Under the pieces are notes generated by a model. That model saw nothing but the letters and a program-made list of their open reading frames with translations. It ran no database searches and was not told where the DNA came from. This document shows positions 1-7,875 of a stretch of 64,000 nucleotides of DNA, in pieces. Both the position numbers and the translations under genes were made by a program. How positions within the stretch are numbered: the first letter of the stretch is position 1; the number at the start of each line of letters is the position of its first letter. Source of the stretch: Halopiger xanaduensis SH-6 (GTDB taxonomy: Archaea; Halobacteriota; Halobacteria; Halobacteriales; Natrialbaceae); contig NC_015666.1 of NCBI RefSeq assembly GCF_000217715.1, positions 2,740,270-2,804,269 of the forward strand. Direction: 5' to 3'.

Positions 1-1528
1 CGAGGTACTCGTCCTCGCCGACCTGCTCGCCGGTCGTGTAGCCGGTGACGTACCGCGCCGGAATCCCCTCGGTCCGCAGCATCTGGGTCATCGCCGTCGC
101 GAAGTAGACGCAGTAGCCCTCGTCCATCTCGAGCAGGAACGACTCGGCGACGTCGCCCTCGGGCCGTTCGATGTCGAGCGAGTAGGACTTGGACGACCGA
201 AGGTGGTTCTCGACGATGCGGGCCGTCTCGTACGGAGTAGTGGCGGATGCCGTTATCTCGGCCGTCCGCTCCTCGAACGTCGGCGACAGACTCTCCGGCG
301 TCTGTAGGTAGTACTCTTCGACGTCGTCGGGGTAGTCGGTCCCGGCATCGTTGAGTTCGCCCGGGATCGGATCGGGGACCGCGCTCTCGACGGTGTAGCT
401 GTCCCCCTCGAGCAGCGTCGTCTGCGGTCGCAGTTGGCCGTGGATGGAAGCCGTCGCGTACTCGGCGGCGCCGCCGTCGACCCCCACCGGCTGTGCGGCG
501 GCGGGCATCACGCCGAGTTCCGTCTCCGCCGTGACGGTCTGGGTCACGGAATCGTGCTGGCCCGGCGGCGGGTCGAGCGCGGCGCCGCCCTCGAGGGGTT
601 GATTCTGCCCGGTTCTGATCCACTCGTCGCCGGTGTAGCGGTCGTAGACGCCCGTTCGCCAGTAGGACGGCTGCTCCGATTCGACCCGGAAGCGGGCGTC
701 CGGCGAGAGTTCGACCGCGCCGCCGATCTGGGATCGTTCCGCGGCCGAGTCGATCGTCCCCTCGAGGGTTCCCGCATTGCTGGTCTCGAGGCCGGCCGTC
801 GCCGGGCTGGCCGGCCCGCCGGGGACGAACGTCACCGACAGCGAGAGGACGACGATCGCGGCGACCGTGACCGCGAGCAAGTCGATCTGTGCGACCGCAC
901 CCGCGCCGCCCCGGCGCTCGAGTTCGCCGAAGCCGACCGCCCCGAGCGCGGCGATCGTGCCCAGCAGCGTCACCAGCGTCTCGGCGTCGCCGGTCAGAAC
1001 CAGAAAGAGCAGCGCGAAGCCGCCGGGGAGGACGCTCAGCCCGTACCGGCCGCGGACGGCGAGGTACCACGACAGGAAGACCGGCCCGGGCGCGAACCCG
1101 AGCGTCCAGACGCCCGCCTCGACCATCTGGAGCAACTCGAGGCCGGTCGCGAGCGTCACCACGTCCGCGATGATCGCGTCGGTCGCCGTCGTCACGACGC
1201 CGACGCCGACGCCGCTGGTCTCGAGGTAGTAGGCGAATCCGAGGCCGGCTGCGAGGAGCGCCGTCGCCGTCGCGGTTCGGGGACGGATCGTCCGCGCGAG
1301 GACGGTCGCCGCGACCAGCATCGTCCCGACGAGCAGGAGTAGCGATCGGGTGCCGCCGACGATGCGGGTCACGTCGTAGAGGACGGACAGGTACGACGCG
1401 GTCAGCAGCAACACGCAGCCGAGCGCGAGCAGGCGGAAGAGGCCGCCATCGGTGAGGTTGTCGATTCCGAACGCCCCGGCCGGATCGGCGGCCCGCGACC
1501 GCGACTGCGTCCGCGAATCCGCGCTCAT
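1..1528 (-). CDS. Transglutaminase-like membrane protein (3' end outside window)
   Basis: Reading leftwards from ATG at 1528, the frame stays open to the window edge (about 509 codons seen). The N-terminal third holds several hydrophobic segments (for example LLALGCVLLLTASYLSVL), followed by an exposed region and then a transglutaminase-like core with the catalytic-Cys context GYCVYFATAMTQMLR and IPARYVTGY. The architecture matches the DUF3488/transglutaminase family, usually about 700 residues, so the C-terminal part (the third catalytic residue and a last membrane helix) should lie off the left edge. Its ATG overlaps the stop of the DUF58 gene (ATGA), so the two are translationally coupled. 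MoxR, DUF58 and transglutaminase genes commonly travel together; a role in assembling or processing envelope proteins is inferred, not shown. Confidence 0.9.
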   Translation of the reverse strand, partial: MSADSRTQSRSRAADPAGAFGIDNLTDGGLFRLLALGCVLLLTASYLSVLYDVTRIVGGTRSLLLLVGTMLVAATVLARTIRPRTATATALLAAGLGFAYYLETSGVGVGVVTTATDAIIADVVTLATGLELLQMVEAGVWTLGFAPGPVFLSWYLAVRGRYGLSVLPGGFALLFLVLTGDAETLVTLLGTIAALGAVGFGELERRGGAGAVAQIDLLAVTVAAIVVLSLSVTFVPGGPASPATAGLETSNAGTLEGTIDSAAERSQIGGAVELSPDARFRVESEQPSYWRTGVYDRYTGDEWIRTGQNQPLEGGAALDPPPGQHDSVTQTVTAETELGVMPAAAQPVGVDGGAAEYATASIHGQLRPQTTLLEGDSYTVESAVPDPIPGELNDAGTDYPDDVEEYYLQTPESLSPTFEERTAEITASATTPYETARIVENHLRSSKSYSLDIERPEGDVAESFLLEMDEGYCVYFATAMTQMLRTEGIPARYVTGYTTGEQVGEDEYL

Positions 1529-2583
1529 GCCATCACCGTCCCGCCGGCCCGCTCGCCGGTCGCCCGTCTCGTCGCATCGACGGCCGCGACGAGTCGTTCG
1601 AACGGCACTGCGCGCTCGTCGACGACGACGCGTACCCCGTCGCGGTCCGCCCTGACGAGGACGTCCGCACCGTCTCGCGTCCGGTCCTCGAGTTCGCCGG
1701 GCTCGACCGCGGCGAGCAACTCCAGCAGATCGCGCCGGTGCTGGCGCCCGACCGCCGGCCCCACCGCTTCGGTACCGACGGTCACGCCGACCGGCCGGTC
1801 GCGCTCGAGGAAGTGGGTCGCGAGACTTGCGACGGCCGTCGCGAGCTCGTCGCTCCGGCTCGGGCCCGGACCCGGCTCGCACTCGGCGGCGATCGAGAGC
1901 GCGCGCGCCTCGTCGGCGGTGGCGTACTCCGCGACGACGAGGTCGTCGTCCGGGCGCTTGGCGGCGGCTTTCCAGTGGACGTTCCGCAGCGAATCGCCGC
2001 GCCGGTACTCGCGGAGGCGGTCGAACTCCTCCCGGTCCGGCGCCGCACCCTCGGACTCGGCTGCGAGCGTCTGGAGCAGCGCGGCCGAGCCGCGGAGGTC
2101 GCGGACCGGCGGATAGACCAGCACGGCGACCGTCTCGTCGTCCTCGAACGTGCGCTCGACGAGGCCGAAGACGTCGCTGACGGTGATCGACAGCGGTCCG
2201 ACGGCGCGCTCGCCGCGATCCTCGAGCGTGACGTCGTACGCGATCTGCGCGTCGTCGGCGACCGTCGTCTCGATGACGGGATCGCCGTCGGCCTCGACCG
2301 GCTCGAGGCCGTCACCGACGGTATCGGCGACCGTCGCGGCGATCGCGCCGTCGGTTTCGATCGTCACCGCGACCGTTCGGGTCTCGCCGACGGGGCCCGC
2401 CTCGACGGCGTGTCGGCGGACGGTCGGCCGCCCGACCCGCGCGGTCGTGACGAGGCCGACGACGAACGCGACCGCCAGCGGCGTGACGACCGCGTTCAGC
2501 GACCGCGGTCCGTACTGCCAGCTCATCGCCAGCGAGGCGGCGACGACCGCGAGCACTAGCCAGCCGCGTCGTGTGAGTTGCAT
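1525..2583 (-). CDS. DUF58 domain protein
   Basis: 352 residues. Two hydrophobic segments lie near the N terminus (about residues 9-45). A soluble part follows, carrying the DUF58 signature around REYRRGDSLRNVHWKAAAKR, near residue 190, which resembles a von Willebrand-A-like fold. It is the middle gene of a MoxR-DUF58-transglutaminase operon: 23 bp separate it from the MoxR stop, and it overlaps the next start by ATGA. In characterised relatives, MoxR ATPases work with proteins carrying VWA-like domains as chaperone-like pairs. That role is inferred here from context. The start at 2583 puts the basic residues directly before the first membrane segment, as expected. Confidence 0.88.
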   Translation of the reverse strand: MQLTRRGWLVLAVVAASLAMSWQYGPRSLNAVVTPLAVAFVVGLVTTARVGRPTVRRHAVEAGPVGETRTVAVTIETDGAIAATVADTVGDGLEPVEADGDPVIETTVADDAQIAYDVTLEDRGERAVGPLSITVSDVFGLVERTFEDDETVAVLVYPPVRDLRGSAALLQTLAAESEGAAPDREEFDRLREYRRGDSLRNVHWKAAAKRPDDDLVVAEYATADEARALSIAAECEPGPGPSRSDELATAVASLATHFLERDRPVGVTVGTEAVGPAVGRQHRRDLLELLAAVEPGELEDRTRDGADVLVRADRDGVRVVVDERAVPFERLVAAVDATRRATGERAGGTVMA

Positions 2584-2606
2584 CGATTGAGTTTCAGTTC
2601 GGTCTC

Positions 2607-3638
2607 CTACGGTCGATCGCGTGCACCCGCCCGAGCGCCGTCGGCGTCGTCTCGCCGCGATTCCTCGATCGACACCCGCTCGAGCGCGTCCTCGACGACG
2701 GCGTCGCCGTCGCGATCCCGGTCGTCGGTCTGGATCCGGTGTCGCATGACGGCCCGGGCCTCCGTCTGCACGTCGTCCGGAAGCACGTACTCCCGGCCCT
2801 CGGCGACGGCGCGGGCCTGCGCCGCGCGCAGCAGGGCGATCGTCCCGCGCGGGCTGACGCCGATGCGCGCGTTCTCGCGGGTGTAGTCGGCGAGCCGCGC
2901 CGCGTACGCCCTGACCGGTTTCTCGACGCGAACGCCGGCGACCGTCTCGCGGGCGCGGACGACCGTCTCCCGGTCGGTTACCGCCTCGAGCGACTCGATG
3001 GGGTGATGTCCGACGGTACGGCCGAGCAACTCGGTCTCCTCCTCGGGCGTGGGATAACCCAGGTGGAGTTTCTTCATGAACCGGTCGAGCTCGGCCAGGG
3101 GGAGTTCGTACGTCTGGTTCGGCTCGACGGCGTTCTGCGTCGCGATCACGGTGAACGGATCCGGGAGCGGGCGGGTCCGGCCGTCGACCGTCACCTGCTC
3201 TTCTTCCATGGCTTCCAGCAGCGCGGACTGGGTCTTCGGCGGCGCGCGGTTGATCTCGTCGCCGAGTACGATGTTGCCGAAGACGGGGCCGGGCTGAAAC
3301 TCGAACTCGCGGGTCTTCTGGTTGAAGACGTTGACGCCGGTCACGTCGGCCGGGAGCAGATCGGGCGTGAACTGCACCCGCTGGAACTCGCAGTCGACCG
3401 ACGTCGCGATCGATCGGGCGAGCATCGTCTTGCCGACGCCGGGCACGTCGTCGAGCAGGACGTGTCCCCTGGCCAGCAGCGCGATCACGACGTGATCGAT
3501 CACGTCGTCGTGGCCGACGATGACCCGCGAGACGTTCGCCGAGATGTCCTCGCAGAGCTCCGTAACGGTCGGTATCGGGAGCGGCTCTACGTTCTCGTCG
3601 CTCGGCTTCGTCGCAGGCGTCGGGTCAGTCTCAGTCAT
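2607..3638 (-). CDS. MoxR family AAA ATPase
   Basis: 343 residues from ATG at 3638. Walker A (DVPGVGKTM) is near residues 64-72, Walker B and the MoxR signature read LGDEINRAPPKTQSALLEAM, and a sensor region ATQNAVEPNQTYELPLAELDRF follows, all typical of MoxR. A longer frame reaches back to an ATG at 3722, but a TATA-like box at 3736-3741 would place transcription start near 3712, downstream of that ATG, so 3638 is preferred. MoxR proteins are cytosolic AAA+ chaperone-like ATPases that act with VWA or DUF58 partners. It heads the operon with the DUF58 and transglutaminase genes. Confidence 0.93.
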   Translation of the reverse strand: MTETDPTPATKPSDENVEPLPIPTVTELCEDISANVSRVIVGHDDVIDHVVIALLARGHVLLDDVPGVGKTMLARSIATSVDCEFQRVQFTPDLLPADVTGVNVFNQKTREFEFQPGPVFGNIVLGDEINRAPPKTQSALLEAMEEEQVTVDGRTRPLPDPFTVIATQNAVEPNQTYELPLAELDRFMKKLHLGYPTPEEETELLGRTVGHHPIESLEAVTDRETVVRARETVAGVRVEKPVRAYAARLADYTRENARIGVSPRGTIALLRAAQARAVAEGREYVLPDDVQTEARAVMRHRIQTDDRDRDGDAVVEDALERVSIEESRRDDADGARAGARDRP

Positions 3639-3951
3639 CGTGGTCGTCTCGAGCGTCGGTCGGCGAGGGCGGTCGGCGGTCGATAGCGGGGAGATAGCGG
3701 CGCATCGCTGTTGCTCCGTCATCGGGCGTTCCGGAATATATGCCTTGTGTCGACTCTCGTACCTGTTCGGTATCGACCGAAATGACGCTGTTGCCGGCGG
3801 CTTCCTGCGTCGGCGTCGTGAGCGACCGGCTCGCCGCCATCGGCCGGCGATTGCCATCCGACGCACGAGTCCGACTGCGTCCGGCCGTTAGAACGAGACA
3901 GCCGTCGCTACACGCGTAATGATCAGAAAACGATACCTCTTGGTGATCCGT
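3639..3951. promoter_or_regulatory. Intergenic stretch with a TATA-like box for the moxR operon
   Basis: No gene is supported in these 313 bases. On the minus strand, the sequence GGCATATATTCC (TATA-like core at 3736-3741) is the best promoter candidate for the moxR operon; it would give a leader of roughly 70 bases before ATG 3638. At the other end, just past the cspA stop, the minus strand reads CGTTTTCTG (around 3925-3933), a short T tract that could help terminate cspA transcription. Both assignments are by eye. Confidence 0.5.
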
Positions 3952-4146
3952 CTAAAGTCGCTCGACGTTGGTCGCTCGCGGGCCCTTATCGGCCTGCTCG
4001 ATGTCGAATTCGACCTCCTGCCCCTCCTCGAGGTCGGGGCCGCCGACGTCTTCCATGTGGAAGAACACGTCCTCGTCCGAATCCTCAGTTTCGATGAACC
4101 CGTAGCCGCCAGTGTCGTTGAAGAATGCGACCGTACCTTTCGCCAT
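3952..4146 (-). CDS. cspA: Cold-shock domain protein
   Basis: 64 residues, the size of a single cold-shock domain. The nucleic-acid-binding motifs are visible as GGYGFI (RNP1, about residues 13-18) and DVFFHM (RNP2, about 26-31). The family binds single-stranded RNA or DNA in the cytosol and acts as an RNA chaperone. The start is supported by a Shine-Dalgarno-like GAGAGGTG at 4149-4156 just before ATG 4146. A near-identical paralogue lies at 47721-47915; differences are concentrated in a few positions. This copy seems to be a single-gene unit with its own promoter. Confidence 0.95.
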   Translation of the reverse strand: MAKGTVAFFNDTGGYGFIETEDSDEDVFFHMEDVGGPDLEEGQEVEFDIEQADKGPRATNVERL

Positions 4147-4172
4147 TGCACCTCTCTAGAACCATGACGGAG

Positions 4173-4180
4173 ACATAAAT
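4173..4180 (-). promoter_or_regulatory. TATA-like box of cspA
   Basis: On the minus strand the sequence ATTTATGT is centred about 30 bases before the cspA ATG. That spacing puts transcription start within a few bases of the Shine-Dalgarno-like GAGAGGTG. Seen by eye only. Confidence 0.45.
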
Positions 4181-4259
4181 GTTCGGGGCGCGTTGTAGTG
4201 GTCTTTGTACCGGGGTGTCAAACGGTCCTCGCCGGGGCGGCCGTCACCGCTCGAGCACC

Positions 4260-4565
4260 TCACCACTCCTTGCAGTCGGGACAGACGAACTCGTCGCCGT
4301 CTCGCCAGACGCGGTCGCTCTCCTCGTCGCACCGAGCGCAGACGTACTCGCCCCACGCGTACGTCGAGAGCGACGGGTTCGGGTCGGCTCGGGCTCGTTT
4401 CGTCCCGTCAGTGCCGTCGGTGCCGTCGTGTTCCACCGGAACGGTATCGCGCTCGTCGGCCGCATCCTCGTCGCTGCTCGAGCCGTTCCGCTCATCGGCG
4501 CTCGCGTCGTCCCGCTCGTCGCTCGCGTCGTCGGCGAAGTCCGAGAGGGTCGCGTCGTCGGTCAC
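4260..4565 (-). CDS. Small zinc-ribbon protein, unknown function
   Basis: 101 residues. The first 60 are low-complexity and very acidic (repeats of D, E, S and GTDGTDGT). The C-terminal 30 residues form a treble-clef-like zinc ribbon with CARC and CPDC pairs (about residues 80-99). Small proteins of this layout are common in Halobacteria, usually with no known function; nucleic-acid or protein binding through the ribbon is possible. The disordered acidic N terminus is typical of haloarchaeal linkers. No operon partner is evident: cspA lies downstream on the same strand with its own promoter. Confidence 0.75.
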   Translation of the reverse strand: MTDDATLSDFADDASDERDDASADERNGSSSDEDAADERDTVPVEHDGTDGTDGTKRARADPNPSLSTYAWGEYVCARCDEESDRVWRDGDEFVCPDCKEW

Positions 4566-4722
4566 GGCGCAGGGTAGGGTCGGTATCGGCTTAGTGGCTC
4601 CGACTCTCCTCGAACGCCCGTTCGTCCTTCACGGGCCCCGTCGCCGCTATCGGACCGCCCTGCTGCCCGCGCCGCGACGCGGGACCGGCACCGCCAAGTA
4701 CCATCGCTGACAACCCCCACAC

Positions 4723-4923
4723 ATGGACACCGCCACACCGCTGAACGTGATCGTCGACAACATCACGGAGATGACTCGGCTCTTCACCGACGTCGCCCTC
4801 GGCGAGGGGCTCGCGCCGCTGCTGGTGCTCGCCGGCATGGCCCTGGTCGTCTTCTCGCTCGCAGTCTTCGGCGTCCTGACCCTCGGTGCGATCGGCAGCC
4901 TCTTCTCCTCGACGTCCAGCTAA
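4723..4923 (+). CDS. Small single-pass membrane protein, unknown function
   Basis: 66 residues. A mostly polar N-terminal 30 is followed by one long hydrophobic segment (APLLVLAGMALVVFSLAVFGVLTLGAIGSLF, given in two halves: APLLVLAGMALVVFSL and AVFGVLTLGAIGSLF), enough for one or two membrane passes. The codon pattern (G or C at third positions) looks coding, and no competing frame fits better. I do not recognise the family. It is flanked by the convergent F420-dependent oxidoreductase at 4977 and the zinc-ribbon gene, read away from it. Confidence 0.65.
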   Translation: MDTATPLNVIVDNITEMTRLFTDVALGEGLAPLLVLAGMALVVFSLAVFGVLTLGAIGSLFSSTSS

Positions 4924-4976
4924 TCGGATCGCCGATTGTGGCGATTCCGACGATCGGTGACTGCAACCGACAGCTA

Positions 4977-6005
4977 TCAGTCCGTCGTCGCACGCGTCAG
5001 TGCCTCGCTCGCCCGTTCGATCGCGTCCTCGAGGTCCGGCCCCAGCGGCGAGCCGACGACGATTCCGTCGACGTACTCTACGGCCGCTTCGAACCGCTCG
5101 GCGACCGTCTCGGTGGTTCCGGCGATGCAGAACGCGTCGATCATCGCCGGCGTCACGCGGTCGAAGGCCTCGCCGAGGTCGCCCTGCTCGAGGGCCTCGC
5201 TGACCGCGCCCGCCGCGTCGCGGTCGATATCGTGGCGCTCGAGGACCGGCTCGGCCGCGCCGCCGACGATGAAGGCGACGGGCGGTCGGGCGGCTTCGCG
5301 CGCGTCGTCCTCGGCGCCGGCGACGCTGACGCTCGCGAACGCCAGCGACTCGAACGCGCCGCGGTCCTCCGGTCGCTCCGCCAGCCCCCGCTCGAGCTCC
5401 CCGGCGGCCCACTCGAGGTCCCGCGGGTGCGCGGCGTTGATCAGCACGCCGTCGGCGTGCTTGGCGCTCATTCGGAGCATGTGCGGCCCCTGCGCGCCGA
5501 CGTAGACCGGAATCTCCCGTTCGTCGAGGTTGAGCGACGCGTCCCGGGCGGTAAAGGTGCCCTCGTGCGTGACGGTCTCCCCGGCCCAGAGGTCCCGCGC
5601 GACGTCGAACGTCTCGAGGACGCGCCGGAGCGGCCGGTCGCGGTCGACGCCGAGGTTCGCCAGCGCGGAGCGGTCGCCGGCGCCGACGCCGAAGACGGCG
5701 CGCCCGTCGCTGACCTCGTCGATCGTGGCCGTCTGCGCGGCGAGTTTCACGGGATGGGTCTCGTAGGGGTTGACGACGCCCGGTCCCAGCCGGATCTCGT
5801 CGGTCGCCGCGGCCATCCGCGAGAGCACGACGAACGGGTCGCGGTTGAAGTAGTGACTGCTCGAGAGCGCGAGGTCGAACCCCTCGTCCTCCGCGAGCGC
5901 CGCCAAGTCAGCGATCCGATTGGGTGGATGTTCGGGGGTGAGTTCGATGCCCCAGGTCGGGTCCGCGCCCGACTCGAGTCCGGAATCCGGTTCGCCGTCG
6001 CTCAT
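4977..6005 (-). CDS. F420-dependent LLM-class oxidoreductase (Mer-like)
   Basis: 342 residues of a TIM-barrel protein of the luciferase-like monooxygenase class. Recognisable parts are the early strand WGIELTPEHPPNRIADLAALAEDEGFD (quoted in pieces WGIELTPEHPPN and IADLAALAEDEGFD), the strand LGPGVVNPYETHP, the glycine-rich VFGVGAGDRSALANLGV and the C-terminal CIAGTTETVAERFE. These match the 5,10-methylenetetrahydromethanopterin reductase-type subgroup that uses reduced F420. Haloarchaea are not methanogens, so the natural substrate is uncertain (a folate or other F420-linked reduction). CofE, which makes the F420 tail, is two genes upstream on the same strand, consistent with F420 use. Confidence 0.85.
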   Translation of the reverse strand: MSDGEPDSGLESGADPTWGIELTPEHPPNRIADLAALAEDEGFDLALSSSHYFNRDPFVVLSRMAAATDEIRLGPGVVNPYETHPVKLAAQTATIDEVSDGRAVFGVGAGDRSALANLGVDRDRPLRRVLETFDVARDLWAGETVTHEGTFTARDASLNLDEREIPVYVGAQGPHMLRMSAKHADGVLINAAHPRDLEWAAGELERGLAERPEDRGAFESLAFASVSVAGAEDDAREAARPPVAFIVGGAAEPVLERHDIDRDAAGAVSEALEQGDLGEAFDRVTPAMIDAFCIAGTTETVAERFEAAVEYVDGIVVGSPLGPDLEDAIERASEALTRATTD

Positions 6006-6163
6006 CCGTTAACCCTCCGGGTTCGTCCCGTCGACTCGCCGCTCGAGGGACGAGCCGGTGCCGCGTGTCGACTCATGTCCGCAGGGTCGGCGACCGCGGT
6101 AAAAAGCCCACCGTCACCGGCGACGGTGGCCGTTGTCGCCGTTTCGTCTCCAGTCACTCAGCT

Positions 6164-6976
6164 TCACTCACAGCGAGCCCGAAAGAACAGTGCCGCCCCG
6201 CGCCGATCGAACTCGACGCTCGAGAACCCCGCCGTCCGGAGTCGGCGTCGGAGGTCCGTCGCGTCGAACGGTTCGACGTCGAGGACGCCTTTCGCGGTCG
6301 CTCGAACCGGCAACAGCTCGAGCACGTAGTCCTCAACCAACGCGGTCCCGACGAACATCCCATCGGAGCGCAGTACGCGGGCGATTTCCTCGAGTACCGC
6401 GTCCGGATCCGGAAGCAGGTGCAGCGCCCAGCAGCAGGTCGCGCGGTCGAACGCGTTCGCGTCGAACCACAGGTCGTCGGCGCTCATCCGCGCGAACGCC
6501 ACGTCGACGCCGTCTCGGGCGGCGTACCGCATCGCCCGCTCGAGCATCCCCGCGGAGATGTCGATTCCGACGACGTTCGCGGCGGCGGCGACTGGGCGAG
6601 CGATTCGACCCGTACCGCAGGCGACGTCGAGGACGGTCGGCGTATCGCCGTCAGCCACATCGATATCCTCGAGCTCGAGCATCTCCACAACCGTCTTGCG
6701 GTCGTCCCGCGGCGCGGCGGGACCGCCGACGAAGCGGTACAGCGGGTCGAACCAGAACGGCGACTCGTAGATCGGCGCTAAGCGGTCGAACAGCGTTTCG
6801 TGGGACGAGTCGCCGTCGGGAACGGGAAAGCGCGGAACGCCGTCGACGACCGGAATCGTCGCGTCACCGTTCGGACAGACGAGCGCGCGGCCGTCCTCGT
6901 CCACGGACTTCCGGAAGGACAGTCGCCGTCCGCAGCGTCCGCAGGCGTACGCCGGCTCGGTCGCAGTTGCGTCCAT
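6164..6976 (-). CDS. SAM-dependent methyltransferase with N-terminal zinc-binding segment
   Basis: 270 residues from ATG 6976. The N terminus has CGRCGRRLSF and VCPNGD, a partial zinc ribbon with only three of the usual four cysteines, then the strand VPRFP seen in Trm112-like or RlmA-type N-terminal modules. The class I methyltransferase fold follows: motif I VLDVACGTGRIARPV, then VVGIDISAGML and RATCCWALHLLPDP. The substrate cannot be told from sequence: the layout resembles both 23S rRNA guanine methyltransferases and quinone/small-molecule enzymes. It sits 50 bases after cofE on the same strand. Confidence 0.85.
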   Translation of the reverse strand: MDATATEPAYACGRCGRRLSFRKSVDEDGRALVCPNGDATIPVVDGVPRFPVPDGDSSHETLFDRLAPIYESPFWFDPLYRFVGGPAAPRDDRKTVVEMLELEDIDVADGDTPTVLDVACGTGRIARPVAAAANVVGIDISAGMLERAMRYAARDGVDVAFARMSADDLWFDANAFDRATCCWALHLLPDPDAVLEEIARVLRSDGMFVGTALVEDYVLELLPVRATAKGVLDVEPFDATDLRRRLRTAGFSSVEFDRRGAALFFRARCE

Positions 6977-7026
6977 CGCCGTGACGTACCACCGCTGTGT
7001 CCTTGATTCTCGTGCCGGCCTTCGAG

Positions 7027-7803
7027 TCAGCCGTCGAACTCCCACTCGCGAAGCGCCTGCCGCACGAGGTCGTCTTCGACCGACCGGAACAGTTCGTCGC
7101 TGCCCTCGAGGTCGCCGAAGTCCCAGTCGCTGACGACGACCGCGGGGGTTCCGCCCGCGCCTTCGCCGGTGACGAGGTTCGCGGCGGCGCTGAGTTCGTC
7201 GACCACGGACTGGACCGTGACCTCGAGCTCGTGGCCGTCGCGGTCCCGTTCGCCGCGCCAGTCGCGGCTCGCGGGCATCCCCGCCCAACCGATCGCGACG
7301 CCCCGCTGACCGTGGCGGAACGGGCGACCGCACGTGTCGGTGACGATCACCGCGACGTCCTCGACGCCGCGGTCCTCGAGCCCCTGACGAATGCGCTCGG
7401 CGCTCTCGCTCGGTCGCTTCGGCAGCAGCAGGAGGTCGTGACCCGGCACGTTCGACCGGTCGATCCCCGCGTTGACGCAGATGTGGCCGAAGCGCGTTTC
7501 GGTCAGCAGGAACGGACAGTCGATCAGCAACTCCGTGCTCTCCTCGAGGACGGCCTGTGCAAATCGCGGGTCCTTCTCCTCGTCGGTCAACTCGCCGATC
7601 TTGTCCGCGATCTCCTGCGCGCGGCCGCTGACGGGGTAATCCTCGAGGTCCGCCGTCCGGCCCTCGGCCTTCGAGACGATCGTGCTCGCGACGGTGAGCA
7701 CGTCGCCGGGCTCGAGGTCGTCGTCGACCCGCTCCGCCACGAGCGCGGCGATGTCGTCGCCGGGGCGGATCTCGGGGAGGTCCGCCACTGGTGTGAGTTC
7801 CAT
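7027..7803 (-). CDS. cofE: Coenzyme F420-0:L-glutamate ligase
   Basis: 258 residues, the usual length for archaeal CofE. The enzyme adds L-glutamates to F420-0 using GTP, giving the poly-glutamylated cofactor. Family marks include the N-terminal IRPGDDIAALVAERV, VLTVASTIVSKAEGR, the central GHICVNAGIDRSNVPG and the metal/nucleotide-binding VIVTDTCGRPFRHGQRGVAIG. A C-terminal domain, as in bacterial FbiB, is absent. Starts at ATG 7803. It lies 72 bases downstream of hyuB, and the methyltransferase and Mer-like F420 enzyme follow it, so at least the last three may share a transcript. Confidence 0.95.
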   Translation of the reverse strand: MELTPVADLPEIRPGDDIAALVAERVDDDLEPGDVLTVASTIVSKAEGRTADLEDYPVSGRAQEIADKIGELTDEEKDPRFAQAVLEESTELLIDCPFLLTETRFGHICVNAGIDRSNVPGHDLLLLPKRPSESAERIRQGLEDRGVEDVAVIVTDTCGRPFRHGQRGVAIGWAGMPASRDWRGERDRDGHELEVTVQSVVDELSAAANLVTGEGAGGTPAVVVSDWDFGDLEGSDELFRSVEDDLVRQALREWEFDG

Positions 7804-7875
7804 ACCGAAGGGTAGACCACCGCTATCAAAAACGCACCGTCACCGGAGAACCGGATCGGCGGGATCGTCGCTCGA

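Noticed and set aside
434-1342. Long open frame on the plus strand opposite the transglutaminase gene
   Set aside because: It is antisense to a gene with clear domain motifs; the high GC content removes stop codons in other frames. Similar long antisense frames at 4938-6329, 7885-9726, 9765-11750, 32009-33523, 38745-40502 and 51015-52118 were rejected for the same reason.
3639-3866. Longer N terminus for the MoxR protein
   Set aside because: An upstream ATG at 3722 exists, but the TATA-like box at 3736-3741 lies too close to it, and the extra residues have no MoxR similarity.
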